A stretch of 64,000 bases of DNA from Apteryx mantelli (GCF_036417845.1 NC_089978.1:134782288-134846287); one strand, 5' to 3'. Positions 37,501 to 50,000 are shown, counted from the stretch's first letter. Notes: a model not told the origin generated them from the sequence alone. Numbers and translations are program-made.

Positions 37501-40500
37501 AATTTGGAAATGCCAGAATTAAGGTCATCTATGTCACCATAATTTGGCTCCACAATGCAGGCACATTCTGATACACCCTCATTTACTGTTTCAACTGAAC
37601 TGCATCCTTACTTTGTTACACAGACAGATACCTAACAAACAAGTGTTCAGTTCTTCGTTTCATCATCATTCTGTGTATGGCCTCAAGCCTTATTGACCAC
37701 ATGCAATTCCAACCTCATGAATTAGAATCACTCATCTGTGGTACAGGTCACTGAAGTATCAGTGCTCCATAAGCACTCATTTATCCCCACAATATCCCTG
37801 TTTCATCACTGCCTTCCCCTTAGCAAAAATAAAAATTAGACAGAGGAGTGAAACAGTAACTAATTAAGACATATCCACTAATTCTGATTGGCCAACCTCA
37901 TATCTAGGACCACTTCCCCCTTCCCCCCCAAAGGAAAATTTATACTATGTACATTCAAAATGCAGCTCCTATATACTTCTGTTCTGCAGCTGTGAGAGTC
38001 AATGATTCTGCAAAGCAAAAGTGGATCTGACACATAAGAGAGGAATATTCAGCGATACTTGAGAAGAGATTAAGGTTTGGGAACACTTGAGCCACCAAAC
38101 ATTAATTATTTCACAATAATTATCTGTGGTCACTTCTAGCCTGCAACAAATGCAAATCTACTGAAGGCTAGAGCTAACTCATATTTGCACATGTTCCACA
38201 GTAAGCTTACCCACAGGTCTGAACCACATGTGGCTGCAGGATACCATAGCAAATCTATGGCAGAGACAAAGGGAGCCTCCAAGCAGTAAACTGCCTTTGC
38301 CAAATTATCCTTCTCATTTATGCAACCCCCATGCATTTTTTTTTTTTAAACACTCCTTGCAGATTCTTCAAGTAAACATGCAGGAATCTGACAGGCAAGA
38401 GTGTCTGGTCATTGTATACACAATACCTGTAATCACATAATAAAGGATGGTATCAAAATGCATTGACTCAATAGGGCCAAATTAAAGGTGTAGTCAAGTA
38501 AGTAGTTCTGTGATAGAATAGTTTCAAAGTTCTCTCTCCTCAGTTGAAACGCAGCAACTAGCCCCCTGCACAGACTCATTCCATTAACATGCAAAGTAAA
38601 ATGTGCTAATATTAAAACTCATGACTGTAGAGTGTTTACTGTTAAATCCTTTTACTTTGCTCTATGAACTAGGAGCATGCGTGTGCGCACACACACACAC
38701 GCAGAGTTACCATATTTCAGCAGAAGAGAGAGAACTTGCCATAACACAAGTTTTCACCTTACTATGTCCTGAAGCACATGGTCAGTCTTAATTCTGACAT
38801 TTTCTAACTTCAAGCACAGCACTTATATACAAAGCAAAGCTTATGTGTACAAACTCTATGTGTACACATGGATGTGCATGTGCACCTGTCCTCCTTAAAG
38901 TTTTGAAATAATTAGCCAATTTCAAATGAATCTGATTAAGGGGTAAAGATCTTAAAGATAAAGTCACTACAAGTCTCATAAAATATGCAGCTGGGGAAAG
39001 AAGAGAGACCCTATTAGAGCCCCCTGCTGAGGGAAAGGCTAATAAGCTCACCCTTGATTAGACATCAGAGAATCCACACAGGAGAGAGCCGCTGGAAACC
39101 AGGCTTCATTAGTTCCGCTGCTCACGGAACTACTTGTTAAAAAAAGCAAACAGAAATTCCAACATGTGGCATCATACTGACACCCATATTGGTCATCAGC
39201 AATCTTAAGATCCACTGCACAAATCTCTGTCATTGCAGCTAAGAGAATAAATGACAGCAATGGTAATTTGTCATCTTTTTTAGCATAGCATTAGAGGGGG
39301 ATGAGACTCTTTGCCAGAGGATGTCACATACTTGTGCTGATTGCAGATATGGCAAAACTTAAGAATAATGGCTTTAATTCTTCTAGGCTTTGGAGGGAAT
39401 GTGGTCAAACTTTCTGCCTGATACTTCTAATCTGCTGCAATCTCCTGTCTCAAGCACCAGCTTCTTGGCCCAGTCCCAACCTCTTTACCCACATGCCCCA
39501 TCTTCCCTGTTCTCTACTTCAGTGGCTCTTCCCCATTTCCTTCTCCCAGTTCCTCAGCACTTCTTTCCTCTACCCCCGTTTTTGTCTGTCCACCTCCCAT
39601 GATCTTGTTTGCACCTGTTCTGCTAGCTATACACATCTCCTCATTTTCCAGCCCCTTAGCAGATTTGTCTCATTCCTCCTCCTCTCAGGCTTGGCCCTTC
39701 ATAGCTTATTTCTGTGCCATCCTTCCCCTTGCAAATGGACTCCCCATTGCATCCTCTGCTGCATTCCCTAGTTCCTAGGCTTCTTACACAAACATTCCTA
39801 GTCTTTATTCTTTCCTCCTTTCCCACTCCCATCTCCTCTCTACCCAAGTTTCCAGATTTCCTAGACACCATCAGCTCCAGTCCCTGCCCTATCTCATGCT
39901 TGTCCCCACTACATTTTAATCAAGCAGTGTCTTCATCACCCTGCCTCTGTGGCCACTAGGAGGTAATAGTCAACACTGGGCACAGAGAATCCCTTCTGAA
40001 GTAGAATGAGCAGTAGCTGTGACTGAAGGAAAGGCATGCTTGGCCCTTCAGCCCTAGTCTGGAAGATGCTTATCACTGCAGAGAGAGCACACACAGTCCA
40101 GTCTTGCATAGAAACTAACAGAGGGTATAGCGTATTTAGTTGTTCTGGGGAGATGGACAATCTGGTCAGCGCCTGGAGTGATGCAAGCCTCAAGTAACAT
40201 CAAAGAGGATATAATCTTCACATATTTCAACTATTGAACTATAAAGCATCTCTGAGCATGCTTAACATCTTTCCAGAGCTAACAACTTAGCCATATTTTC
40301 ACAGATATATGTGGCTTACAAGAGCCAGACTCACCAGACTTCAAATATATTCTAAACCATGGGAGGTTCAACAAACAGCAATGCTAAATCCCACACAATG
40401 CAGAAAAAAGGCTTAGAATGATAAATGTCTGAGAACATGCCTACCTGTTCTACCACTGGTTCCTCTTGCCTCCCTAATTTCCTGATTAAAGGGGGCCTCC

Positions 40501-43500
40501 ACTCAGCTTCTTCCTTTACTGAAGCTCAACTCCACTTATTGCCAAGCCAACTGGCTTATGTGCCTTTTTCCTCCCTAGATTCACCTCAGAAGCTTCCTAC
40601 ATCCCTTAGCTGCTCATGTCTCCCAAACCAAAATCCTCTTTTATTTCCACAACCTAGTGAAAGTAAGGAAACTCTGAATCGGACATAAGGAACATTAGTT
40701 ACAGTATGATGGCAAGGCCCTTATCAATCCAACCATTTTTCTGTTTGTCTCCTAGGTTCAAAAGAACAACTTGCAAAACCATTCCAGACAATGACTTTAT
40801 ATTCGTCATAGCCTTTACGAGCCTAATGCTGGAACCAAGCAATACCTGCAAAGAGCTCTCAACCTCTTGTAAAAGATCAACCTATTTGGAGAACTGTTTG
40901 TCAGAGAACTGATCTGGCATTCTGAACCAAAACCACCTTATCAGCCCTGTCAGCTGATCAAATAACACCACAAACTTCAGGAAGTGCACAGATACAGGCA
41001 CCAAGCCATAGTATGCAACAATACTACTGTCTCCAGGATCTACACTATTTCTCTCTTCACCAGCACCATTTAAAGCTCTGATGAGAAGCCATGTACTTCA
41101 CACTGCCAGCATCTTACTAGAAAGACCTCTGATGTTTCACTCTTTCTGTGGAAAATGAGGTAAGTCTACAAAGATGTCAGGGGAGAGTAATAAACACCTG
41201 ACATTGAGTTCAGACAAGACTAAAATGACACTACTTATGAGTAAAATGAGGAAAAATTATTTTCCTTACGAGGAAAATGCTTCACAGAACTGGTTTAGAT
41301 GCTGTCCCCTGTAGGTGTAAGCATTCATCTAATAGCACAAAGCAAAGTATAAGGGCTCTGGCAGACTAATCCTAAAGCTAGATGGCCAAGATTTGCAAGC
41401 AACATCATCATTAGCAAAAGCCTCACACGTTTTCTTACAAAGAAAAATCTAGTCACAAAGATTCTTATATCACTTACAGAGGAAGCTACAAGTTCACTTC
41501 TAGAGCTGATATGACATCAAGAGAGCTACAATGTTCTGGAGCTGGAACCTCTACATGCAGTGGGCTGATCTGCAATATGCACATCCTCTTTGTGCTCCAG
41601 TCCCTCCAGAGCTCTCTGCCTGCAGTGCTGCCCATTCAAGGCCTTGCTCTATTTCAACCAGCACACCAGGAGTCAGATATTAAGGAAATACTTGCTCAGG
41701 CACTTGCGACAAAGCTCACAGAGCCAAAACAGAAACATAAAACCAAACAATAATTCAATTTGACAAAAGACATTAGAAATTAACTATTAAAAAAAAAGCA
41801 ACACACAAAACCCCCCACAATCAGGATGATCAACATAGTCCAACTCTTTCCAGGCATCTGACTAGATTGTCCTCAGTGTATCACCACCAGAATCAGTGAA
41901 ATTATGCAAATGCATACACATATATACCACAAGCAACTCCTTCCCCAATCGAAGAAGGGAACAAAAGAATCTCATTCCACAGTCCTAGTTTAGCTAAGAT
42001 AGGCCTGCATATCTTAGTAATGGGAATTACCCAAATCATCATTTCCTTTTAGAAAACAGAAAGAGTCCAGGAGTCCTCAAAGTTTTAACTTGCGAGTCTA
42101 TTCACATGCATATTATGGGGAAATAATTTTACTGTATTTTACAAAGGTCATCTCTCCCACAGCTCCAAGAGGAGACAGCATTTTCCTTTCGTCTTCAACA
42201 ATTATTTTTAGTTCTGAACTTGCATATGGAAAGCATCAGCCAAAAAGGAAGGCATCTGCCAAGGAAGGCAGAAGTACTACTTGGTGATCTTCAATAAATC
42301 TCAGTTTAGCTATCTTCCACCTTAACACTGCTCAGAAGAAAGTCTGCTTGGGACAGGGCCTCGAGAAAGCGGCAGAGGTACCACACTCAGACTAAATGCA
42401 AACACAGGAAATCTTCCTGATTACATGTTCCTACATATAAACTCGTTTGTCTTTTTTTGCAAAGTCTTTTTCATGAGCTGTTACATAGACTATTGGTGTT
42501 CATGAAGTTTCTGCTGAGTCACTCCACCTGGTCATGGGTATTTTTTTCCAAATTTGCAAGTAAACAAGGAGCTATAATTAAAGCCTTGGTTAAGCTTTAA
42601 TTCCAGTGTTCACTGCCAATTGTGTACCCTGTAAATACATATTTAACAACCTAATTAGCAACCCAGACTGTAAGCAGCTTGAGTAGCGTGGAATTGTGGC
42701 TAGAGCCCAAAATAAACGGTGGGATTACACATAGCAAGCTACCTAACACTCCCACCCCTCTTCACCATACGTTGGCTATATTTTCAAAGTGGAAAAACTG
42801 GGACACTGGTAAGGAAATAAGAAGGCTGATCCAAGGTCTGGCTTTGTACCCATTTAACTGTATCGATTTAAAAAGATAAACATTTTTGAAATGCTATAGT
42901 TAAAAATAATACAGTCCCTGCAATGGATGCACTGATTCTTTATAAGTACCTCCACATTGTTAGGACTTAATCTCAGAAACATAAATAAATCTGGGGAAAA
43001 ACAAAGTCTAGGCTGACAAAAAGGAAACTTTCAGAAGGGATAATGGGCACACAGTAGGAAAGTGAGCAGACCTGGGGACAATCTCCTCTTTCAATCTGCC
43101 CATGTGCAAAGGGCAGAACAGAAGAAACTGTTTATCGCTATGCCACTCCTTTGTCTCTTCTTGATCTTAATTATCCCTCAGAAACACCCATCACTAAATC
43201 ACTCATACATGCTCCCACTTCCCAACCAACACAATCCATTACATTTCCTTCCTAGCACTCCTCTGCTCTGTCCAGCTCCCACCTTCTCAAAAACACCCAT
43301 GCTCATTATCCTCCAGTACTACTCCTTAATTAACCTTTCTCTTTGCTACCGCTCACTTATGAACTCAGGCCACATCCCTCCAAGGTCAGAAAGCCAACCT
43401 CAGGGCTCAGAACTCTTCCCCCTCTTATCTGATAACCTGAAGGCTCAGAAACACCCTTACACCTAATTCAGAAATGCACTTTTTTCTGTTTTGTTGGGAA

Positions 43501-45197
43501 TGCTGAAATAGGAGAGCACAAGGGGCAATGCATGTGGGAGCAGACAGGTGGGAGCAGACACATCACCAGTTCACTCCCTGCTCTGTGCCTCCAGTCTGTA
43601 GTCTTTGTATTGCATAGTCTGGAGCCCTAACTCAGGAGCAGCCAGGCACACTAGGGCTACCAACTACACCTGAAGCGCTCCAGTTACACCAGACAGTACT
43701 GCATTCTGCAGTACACCAGCCACAGTACCTGGCTGTGACATCAAGGATATGGCTCAGTCCCTGTAAGATCCTGGTCATTAACTGACCTAGTAAGATTAAT
43801 ATCTGTATATTTAGGAAATTGAGGTTGTCCACTAAAAAGGAGATCCCTCATTTTGGGACAACCCACAGGCTTGCAAACATTCCCGATTAGACAGAAAACT
43901 AAACTCTTTGTGCAGCTGAAAGTTTCTATACTCAGGGACTCTACAGGGACGAGGCACAGATCTCTTCTTCCCCATGTAACCCTCTGAAGAGTGGAATATA
44001 CCCCCATCCCCATGCAATGTTACAGCCATGGTTGAACCCTGCTCCCCACCTGTACGTCTTGCCATCCTTGTGCTGGTCCTCATCATCCTCGTTTGACAGC
44101 ACAAAGGGGTCGCTCATCTCTGGCAGCCCCGACTCCTGCAATCGTTTCTTCTTCCGGCCCCGGGGTGGTTTGGAGGCAACTCCCCCACCCCCGCCACCCC
44201 CACCACCTTCAGAGAGGGTGGTTGTCCCTTTCTTGGACAGATCAGGCACCACCTGGAGGGCTGCCTGGGAGCCAGGGGGTAGTGCAGAGACAATCATGGG
44301 GGCTGAGATGGGAAAGGTTTGGGCAGAGGAGGCTGTGGTCACCAAGGAACCTGATGGGGAGGTTATCACCAGACCAGGACCTGCAAACAGAGAAAGATGG
44401 AAGAAGTCAGGCATTATATCTCTAATTATTTCCAACCTCCTCAACTCAAAGAAGTAAGCTTTATACATCTACTTTTGACCACAACCCAAATGAACAGAGT
44501 AGCTTGCCCTCCCTCAAAATATCCCCAGGCTCCACTGCTGGAAGTCAACATTCATGTGTCAAGAATGTCTAAAGATTCACAGTGAATCCATGCCTAGGGC
44601 CAAGACAGTCCACACCATCAATAAGGCTAGGATTAATCTAATGCCCCCAAAAGATTCTCCAGGACTCCCCATCCCCTCATCCTCTTCCCATCCTGGAGTC
44701 TCCTTCATATTGTCCCAGAAGTCTTTGGAGTCCCCTACCTGCTGTCATAAGCCCAGCAGACTGCACTGGTACCACAGTGATGTTCTGAGTCACAGGGGCT
44801 TGGCTGTGTGGTGTCAACTGCTCTGGCTTGGTGTCCGAGTCCATGGAGATACCAGTGGGTAGAGCCACAGAGGTGGGTACTGTCAGCAAGGCAGGGTAGT
44901 GGGGGGGAGCCAGGCTGCAGCCCTTCTCTGTGGGCAATAGCTGCTCCTTCATCTTGTTAATAAACATGGTGTTCTCAATCTAAACAGGTGGGAAGAACAG
45001 CTTTTAGAATACTGCGGTGCAGCTTCCTCCCAGCAGTTGGCTGAGCAAAAATGCGACAGGAACACTTATCACACATGAACTTCTAACAGGAAGCAAGACC
45101 AGCATAATAGGTTGGAAGACAAAGATCTTACCTGTCCAGAGACAGTGGGCACCGCTGGCCAGAAGTACGGGGAGGAGTTGAAATGAGATTCTTCCAT
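28310..45197 (-). CDS. ZNF384: ZNF384, zinc finger protein 384 (8 coding exons, 519 aa)
   Basis: Coding exons on the minus strand: 45132-45197, 44739-44979, 44050-44380, 31527-31751, 30700-30882, 29791-29869, 28738-28896, 28310-28585. They total 1560 nt with all GT-AG junctions in phase. The N-terminal half (about residues 1-213) is Ser/Thr/Pro-rich, with a nine-glycine run and a basic PPRGRKKKR patch, a likely NLS. Eight C2H2 fingers cover about 214-450. The tail is Q/A-rich and ends SAIQVEHLSSS. From family knowledge, ZNF384 (CIZ/NMP4) is a nuclear-matrix-associated regulator that binds AT-rich DNA and interacts with p130Cas. Compared with mammals, the C-terminal Gln/Ala repeat is very short. 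The ATG has A at -3 and G at +4. The neighbour ING4 matches mammalian synteny. Confidence 0.97.
28738..28896 (-). CDS. ZNF384: ZNF384 coding exon 7 (fingers 6-8)
   Basis: 159 nt, acceptor CACCCCAG, donor TCG|GTGAGTG. Encodes SHRRQHNKDKPFKCHNCHRA, then finger 7 and the first part of finger 8 (CSICSRAYTS). Confidence 0.97.
29791..29869 (-). CDS. ZNF384: ZNF384 coding exon 6 (finger 6)
   Basis: 79 nt, acceptor TCGACAG, donor CAG|GTAAGG. Encodes the linker IHTGDRPYKC and most of finger 6 (CAHPGCEKAFTQLSNLQ), whose last histidines come from exon 7. Confidence 0.97.
29870..30699 (-). other. ZNF384: ZNF384 intron 5
   Basis: 0.83 kb, GC-rich near the exon 5 donor (30.5-30.7 kb). No further feature recognised. 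The neighbouring short introns at 28.6-28.7, 28.9-29.8 and 30.9-31.5 kb likewise show no other gene. Confidence 0.8.
30700..30882 (-). CDS. ZNF384: ZNF384 coding exon 5 (fingers 4-5, skippable cassette)
   Basis: 183 nt, acceptor TTCGGCAG, donor CG|GTAAGG. Encodes IHSKLHTAIVKPHKCPHCSK and the following finger CRYCQKAFRQLSHLQQH. Its length is a multiple of three and its flanking phases match, so skipping removes 61 residues in frame. That equals the length difference between the two main human isoforms as I recall them (577 and 516). Confidence 0.97.
31527..31751 (-). CDS. ZNF384: ZNF384 coding exon 4 (fingers 1-3)
   Basis: 225 nt, acceptor GTCCCAG, donor CG|GTAAGG. Encodes CRMCSLTFYSKSEMQIHSKS and the next two C2H2 units, CPHCSKSFANSSYLAQH and CSYCQKAFRQLSHLQQH. 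It follows the 12.3 kb intron 3 and is highly similar to exon 5. Confidence 0.97.
32107..32128 (+). repeat. Poly(A) run of 22
   Basis: An uninterrupted A run near the exon 4 side of intron 3 of ZNF384. No target-site duplication or retrotransposed body was recognised. Confidence 0.8.
34130..34500 (+). mobile_element. Old CR1-like fragment
   Basis: Degraded but ordered CR1 3'-end phrases: 'gcaaagagaggtataatgatacaatagctagcagtagaagttagaaaaatcc', then 'gaacaaggcatctttggaac', then 'tctagttcaaatgcaattctgggc'. Edges are approximate. Confidence 0.5.
36700..37200 (-). mobile_element. Old CR1-like fragment (minus orientation)
   Basis: Read on the minus strand it contains 'gtaagctcccagtgcgaggctgtggcagaggaggtcaatgcaatt' (about 36910-36960). 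This matches the CR1 block that usually reads 'tgagctcccagtg.gatgctgtggc...gctaatgc.at'. Eroded. Confidence 0.5.
44050..44380 (-). CDS. ZNF384: ZNF384 coding exon 3
   Basis: 331 nt, acceptor TTTGCAG, donor AG|GTGGGG. Encodes a Ser/Thr/Pro-rich stretch (PGLVITSPSGSLVTTASSAQ), a nine-glycine run, the basic PPRGRKKKR patch and an acidic NEDDED segment before the fingers. Confidence 0.96.
44739..44979 (-). CDS. ZNF384: ZNF384 coding exon 2
   Basis: 241 nt, acceptor TTTAG, donor GCAG|GTAGGG. Encodes IENTMFINKMKEQLLPTEKG through VVPVQSAGLMTAG, a conserved region without a named domain. Confidence 0.96.
45132..45197 (-). CDS. ZNF384: ZNF384 coding exon 1
   Basis: Encodes MEESHFNSSPYFWPAVPTVS plus GQ and ends CAG|GTAAGA. 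The exon begins only 1-5 nt upstream of the ATG, at CTAG or CCCAG after a long pyrimidine tract. Most of the 5' UTR must therefore lie in upstream exons. Confidence 0.96.
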
Positions 45198-45202
45198 CCT
45201 AG

Positions 45203-48200
45203 CTGGGCGCAGGGGGAAAGAGGAAGGGGGAAGGGAAGAGGAATGGAGGAGAACGAAGACAGACAGACACACACGAAAGGAACATTAAACCCAAAGAGAC
45301 TCCAACAGGGAACTGGCTCAGTCTAATGCTGTGACAGTTCCTTAATCTCCCCTTTCTTACTTGAGCAACTTCTCCCCACTTTCGAGCTATCTGCCCAAAT
45401 CCTGTTATTTTCAAGGGAAAAGGGTAATGTCTGCCATTCCCACAGGCTCAGGTCCCTCTCAAATGCCTCTTGCCCATAGTCCTCCATGCAAAAAAAAGAC
45501 TGATTACATCTGCCCCAAAACACCTCCAAAATTTCGATTACCATCAGCCCAAGTGCAGGTACATTAATGACAAAGTCTGTGCATCTGCAGCCAGCCAAAT
45601 ACAGCTGAAAACAATTTTTCACTGTCACAGACAGTCTGATCCCACAAGTGGTGAGAATTCTGGACCTTGCCTGCCCCTCCACCCCAGCTCAAAGCTAAGG
45701 ACCCAGACACAGCAAGGGGACATTAGCATTATGTTACACAGGAAGAAAGACAGGCAGAAAGAGGGAAACAGACTTGCCCAAGATAACAGACAGCCACAGC
45801 AGATCAAAAAGTAAAAAATAAGACTCCTAACTTCCTGTTGCCCACTGCTCTAACCACTTCAGCCCCCCTGATGGGGGGGGGAGGAAATATCATTCAAGAT
45901 TCCTGACAGACAAGATCCTCTCCACTCTCATCCAACAAAACTATATTGTGGGAAAGCAACCTGACTACCCTGCACCCAAGATACCCTATTTCCAAGTGAG
46001 ATCAAGCCATGGCTTCGTATTGCCTATTTCATCCCTCTCTTTGACATGAGATTCTGTAGGATTCTGTCCCCAGTCAGGTGCCCACTGCTTCAGCTCAACT
46101 CTCTGTGCAGTCAGAGGACTGGTTAGACACCAAAAAACAGCCCTCTGAAGACAGAAGCTTAATCTCTTCAAGAACATCCAACTGAAGAAGAAACCTGATG
46201 TTCCACTCTTTTCCATGCCAATCCTTCCATTCCTTTGCACAGTATCACTAGCTAGCAGAGTTTGCAACACTTATGCAAATGCCAGTCATAAACTAAAGAA
46301 ATTCACAAAAGAATATTTTCTAGAGCAGAAGATGTGCCTATCCCTGAACAAATATGGCAAGACCGGCAGATAAAATAGTCAGAGAACATTATGACTGGCA
46401 GAGTAAGCTACTTAAAGAAATCAGACACTGTAGGTTTCTCATGCAGATATCTGTAAATTGTCCCACTTCTTCTGTTATCATATGGTAGTAGTCTAATTAA
46501 CAAAAAAATATTGTTTCTGAAGGGCCTCAGTCATCAGATAAACTGTGGAGCATGCCCTGAGTAGCATGAAATACTTACTTTCCAGAAGTATATTAGAACA
46601 GAATAAATGCATGTGAAACCTGTTGCATGTGTGCCAAAATGGAAAGACAATTTTCCTCTATGCAGAGGAGCAGTATTTAAATGAACCAAATTACCTGCTA
46701 ATTTTATTTTTATGAATTGCTCACAGAACAGCAAAGCTAAGTATTCCTGCCTCACTCAAACCAACCAATAAACATGCTTAAAGATGAATTATTTCCCTTA
46801 CACCAGTGGCATATGGTCAGACTGCCAGCTGACTGACCGAATTACTCTGGATTTACACTGCTGTGATTCAATCAGAATCGGATGGGGCAAGAATCTTACC
46901 TTCCTTCCTTTGCTTTCTTTACTGAGCCAAATTAATTCTATACAGGACCTTGCTGTAGGCAATGTATATGTAACACCTTTAACTGCAGGGCTTGTTCTTC
47001 CACAGGATGGACATAAATGAAGAGATAAAACATTCCTTGACAGTTGAGCACCTCCTAAACCAAGAGTTTTTTGCTTGGAATATCAAGGTATTTTTGTTGT
47101 TGTTGTTCTTATTGTTGTTTGTTTTTTAATAAGTAAATCCCTATCTGCTCAGCTTCCACATTAAAAAAATAAAAAAAGTGAAACTGATTCTGTAAAAACC
47201 ATGTCTCATATAATAATCATATGCATATTCCAAAAAGACTGTAATTGTCCCTGACTCCCTTGGATTGAATGACAAACTTTAGGAATTAAACAGAAAGATG
47301 CCAGTTTAAATAAAAATCTCACAACAACCCTCTCATTTAAAGAGTACAAGATATGAAAGGCAAATCCATTTTCAGATTCTAAAATCCAAACCAGCCTAGA
47401 CTAGGACACCATTTGCTTCCTGTCTTCATCTAGTTTCCTACCAGAACTTCACCAAGCACCTAACTTTTGTTTGCTTAGTTTACAAAAACACATATATTAA
47501 GAAAGCCTTGTATTGATTCTTGGAAAAGGACTACACCGTTCTCATTAAACTCTCTTAGAATCCATTTCCCCATCCAAAAACCTTCATTCTTGAGCAGATA
47601 TCAGGCCTCAATAACCAGTTTGAAAGATTGAAGTGTAATGAAGTTAAAAGAATGGGGAGGGAAAAGAGAAATGGTGTAAGAATTGAAGCTTTCATGCAAT
47701 CTCACTATTATGCCAATCTTCCAAAGGGAGAAAGCAAAGATAAGATTCCTCCACCAAGCTACTGTCTTAATACCCACGGCCACCCCTCCCCTTTCCCAGT
47801 TTCAGTTATAGGATATTTTGTAAACATGCACCCTTATTCACAGCCCCGACTTTAACACAGCTCACACTTACTTTACCAGAACTCTGCACGTAACCCTTCC
47901 AATTGCTCTATAACTATCACATATGGGCTGGAGCTTCAACCCTGTACCACAGCATGTTCCCACTGCAGTGCCTTCATCATCCCAGCTTCCATAAACAGGC
48001 CAGAGATGGGACCTTCTTCCCATTCACCAGTCTAGTATCAGATAGATGTCAACGTACCCTCCTGATATAAACCAGAAATACCTTCTATGTACACACCAGA
48101 AATTTACATACACCAAATAAACAACCAAGTGAACCAGAGAACTCACAAGGGACAAGGAATCTGAAGTTTTAGCTCTCAGAGTACTTCACAGAATCACATA

Positions 48201-48950
48201 CTTAACGTGCTGGACTTATACTTCTTTGCAGGTCATCACTTTAATCATAAACACACAGATAAAAGCATATGCAAGTATACGGTGAGGTAGAGGCTGTGTT
48301 TCTGGAAGGCATAATTAAGGTTGGATATGCAGGTATTTAAAGACTGACTTTTAATATGCTTTCCTTATTCTCCACATACCCAGCTTATATTTTCCATTCA
48401 GTATATACATTTTTAGTTGACAAAAAGCCCTGAATATGACACTCAGGAATGATTTAAAATGTTGTTTTATATCTGCCTGATCTTTGTTCAATAAAAGGAG
48501 CTTTTAGGCTTAATTGCTGCAAAACACTATTGATGCTGAAGGCCACACAAGATATCAGATCAAATGCAAAAGTGCCTCCACTAAGCTCATAAGCAACAAA
48601 AAATCCAAGTACTGCTACATCTTTGGGGGGGGGGGGGGGGACGGACCCACGAGGCATACCTCAAACGCAAAGTCCCAAGCCTGCATGCCAGGGTTGGAAC
48701 AACCTCGGTGCTTTTTCCTGACACATGCATAGCCACCACCCCAGCCACTTGAGCCTCTGTGGAAACAGATGCCTGGCAAGGGAAGTACTCCACACACCCT
48801 ATGTCTGAATTCCTTCCAGGCAGTCAGTCCCTTCTTCCACGCCCTGAAGCCCAGGTGACTTTAAGTTCCAAACGCTGTGACCCGCAGCCCGCTCCCCCCA
48901 CCCAGTGCATGTGCTGGGTCGGCCTAAGTACCCGGGGCAAGAGCAGAGGG
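45203..48950 (-). other. ZNF384: ZNF384 5' intron
   Basis: Sequence between the CpG-island promoter and coding exon 1. No coding exon found. It contains a run of 16 G at 48625-48640. A small non-coding exon could be hidden here. Confidence 0.5.
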
Positions 48951-49380
48951 GCGGGAGTCACTCACACAGCTCCGGGAGCTCCTTACCCCTCTCACTCTCC
49001 CTCCTCTTGCATTTCTCCTCCTTCCGGGGCTGTCTCTGCAAACAAACCGCCAGGGTTACGGGGGCACTGAAGGGCCTGCATGACAGCGGGCAGCGCAGGG
49101 CAGAGCCCCTGCACCCGCCGGCCACGTCCAACCCCCGGGGGAGCGGCCATAGCGGGGGGAGGGCGCTCTCCCAAGGACCCGGCCGAAACCGGAGGGGGGA
49201 CCCGGACCCACCTCCCCCCGCGGGGCCCGGCGCGCACACGGCGGCAGTGGCTGAGGACGGGAGCCCGCCGCCCCGCTCGCCCCTCGGGGGCGCGATGCAG
49301 AGGCCGCTACGAGGCGGAGGGCCGGCTCGGAGCGCGCCTCCCCCGCGGCGCAGCCCCCGGCCGCGCTCTGCACCAGACAG

Positions 49381-49430
49381 CGGGGCGGGCGGGCGGGCGG
49401 ACGGACGAACGAACGAACGAACGAACGAAC
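49381..49430. repeat. Compound tetranucleotide microsatellite (CGGG/CGGA/CGAA)n
   Basis: Plus strand: GGGC-type units, then two GGAC units, then about six GAAC units, each type one substitution from the next. It lies in the ZNF384 CpG island. Confidence 0.9.
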
Positions 49431-50000
49431 AGACAGCCAAGCACCCTCCTCCGTTTCCGCTTCCGGATCGCTGCAGCCCCGGAAGTGCCCCTTTCCCGGC
49501 CCCCGGCCCCCGCCACATTACCGCGCACCACCCCCCGGCGGCGACCCCGACCCGGACTTCAGCGGCAGCAGCGGCCTCCTCACCGGAAAGAGGAGCGGCG
49601 AGTCGCTTCCGGATCAAGAGGCGGGGCGCGCCTCAGCTCTTCCAGGGCGCGGAGCGGAGCGGAACGGCGTCATCGGCGGGTTCGCTTAAAAAAGAGGCGG
49701 AGCGGCAGCGGCCGCCCGACTGCAGCAGGTTTCCCGTTAGTGGGAGCGCCACAGAGCGGGCGGGCGCGCCGCGAGCGGCTGCACCGGGGCCGGAAGTGTG
49801 AGGGCCAGGGGGCGACGTGGGCGCGCGCTTACCGGAAGTATGAGGCGCCGGCGCGCGGGGAGCCCGGGCTGGAGGAAGGGCGGAAGTAGCTGTGCTGATG
49901 GGGGAGGGCGCGCGGGGTTCCCAAGGCCGGCCTCGAGGCCGTTTCCGGTCTAGGGTGACTCCCCAGCGTGACGTGCGGCGGTGTGGGAGAGCCATTTACG

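Larger units (their letters stand above)
31752..44049 (-). other. ZNF384: ZNF384 intron 3 (12.3 kb)
   Basis: Long intron between the N-terminal coding exon 3 and finger exon 4. It contains eroded CR1 fragments in both orientations, a poly(A) run, a short CA repeat at about 38687-38702 and several pyrimidine-rich plus-strand tracts (39.44-39.95, 40.44-40.64, 43.13-43.47 kb). No nested gene was recognised. Confidence 0.75.

Noticed and set aside
39301-39771. 156-codon plus-strand frame in ZNF384 intron 3
   Set aside because: Pyrimidine-rich DNA gives a Leu/Ser/Pro/Phe-rich translation without domain features.
44160-44215. C-rich plus-strand tract, considered as a regulatory or structured repeat
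   Set aside because: It is the codon run for the nine-glycine stretch of ZNF384 exon 3.
48905-49889. Long overlapping open frames in both strands of the ZNF384 CpG island
   Set aside because: Low-complexity Arg/Pro/Gly/Ala translations in several frames at once, typical of CpG islands, with no domain or splice support.
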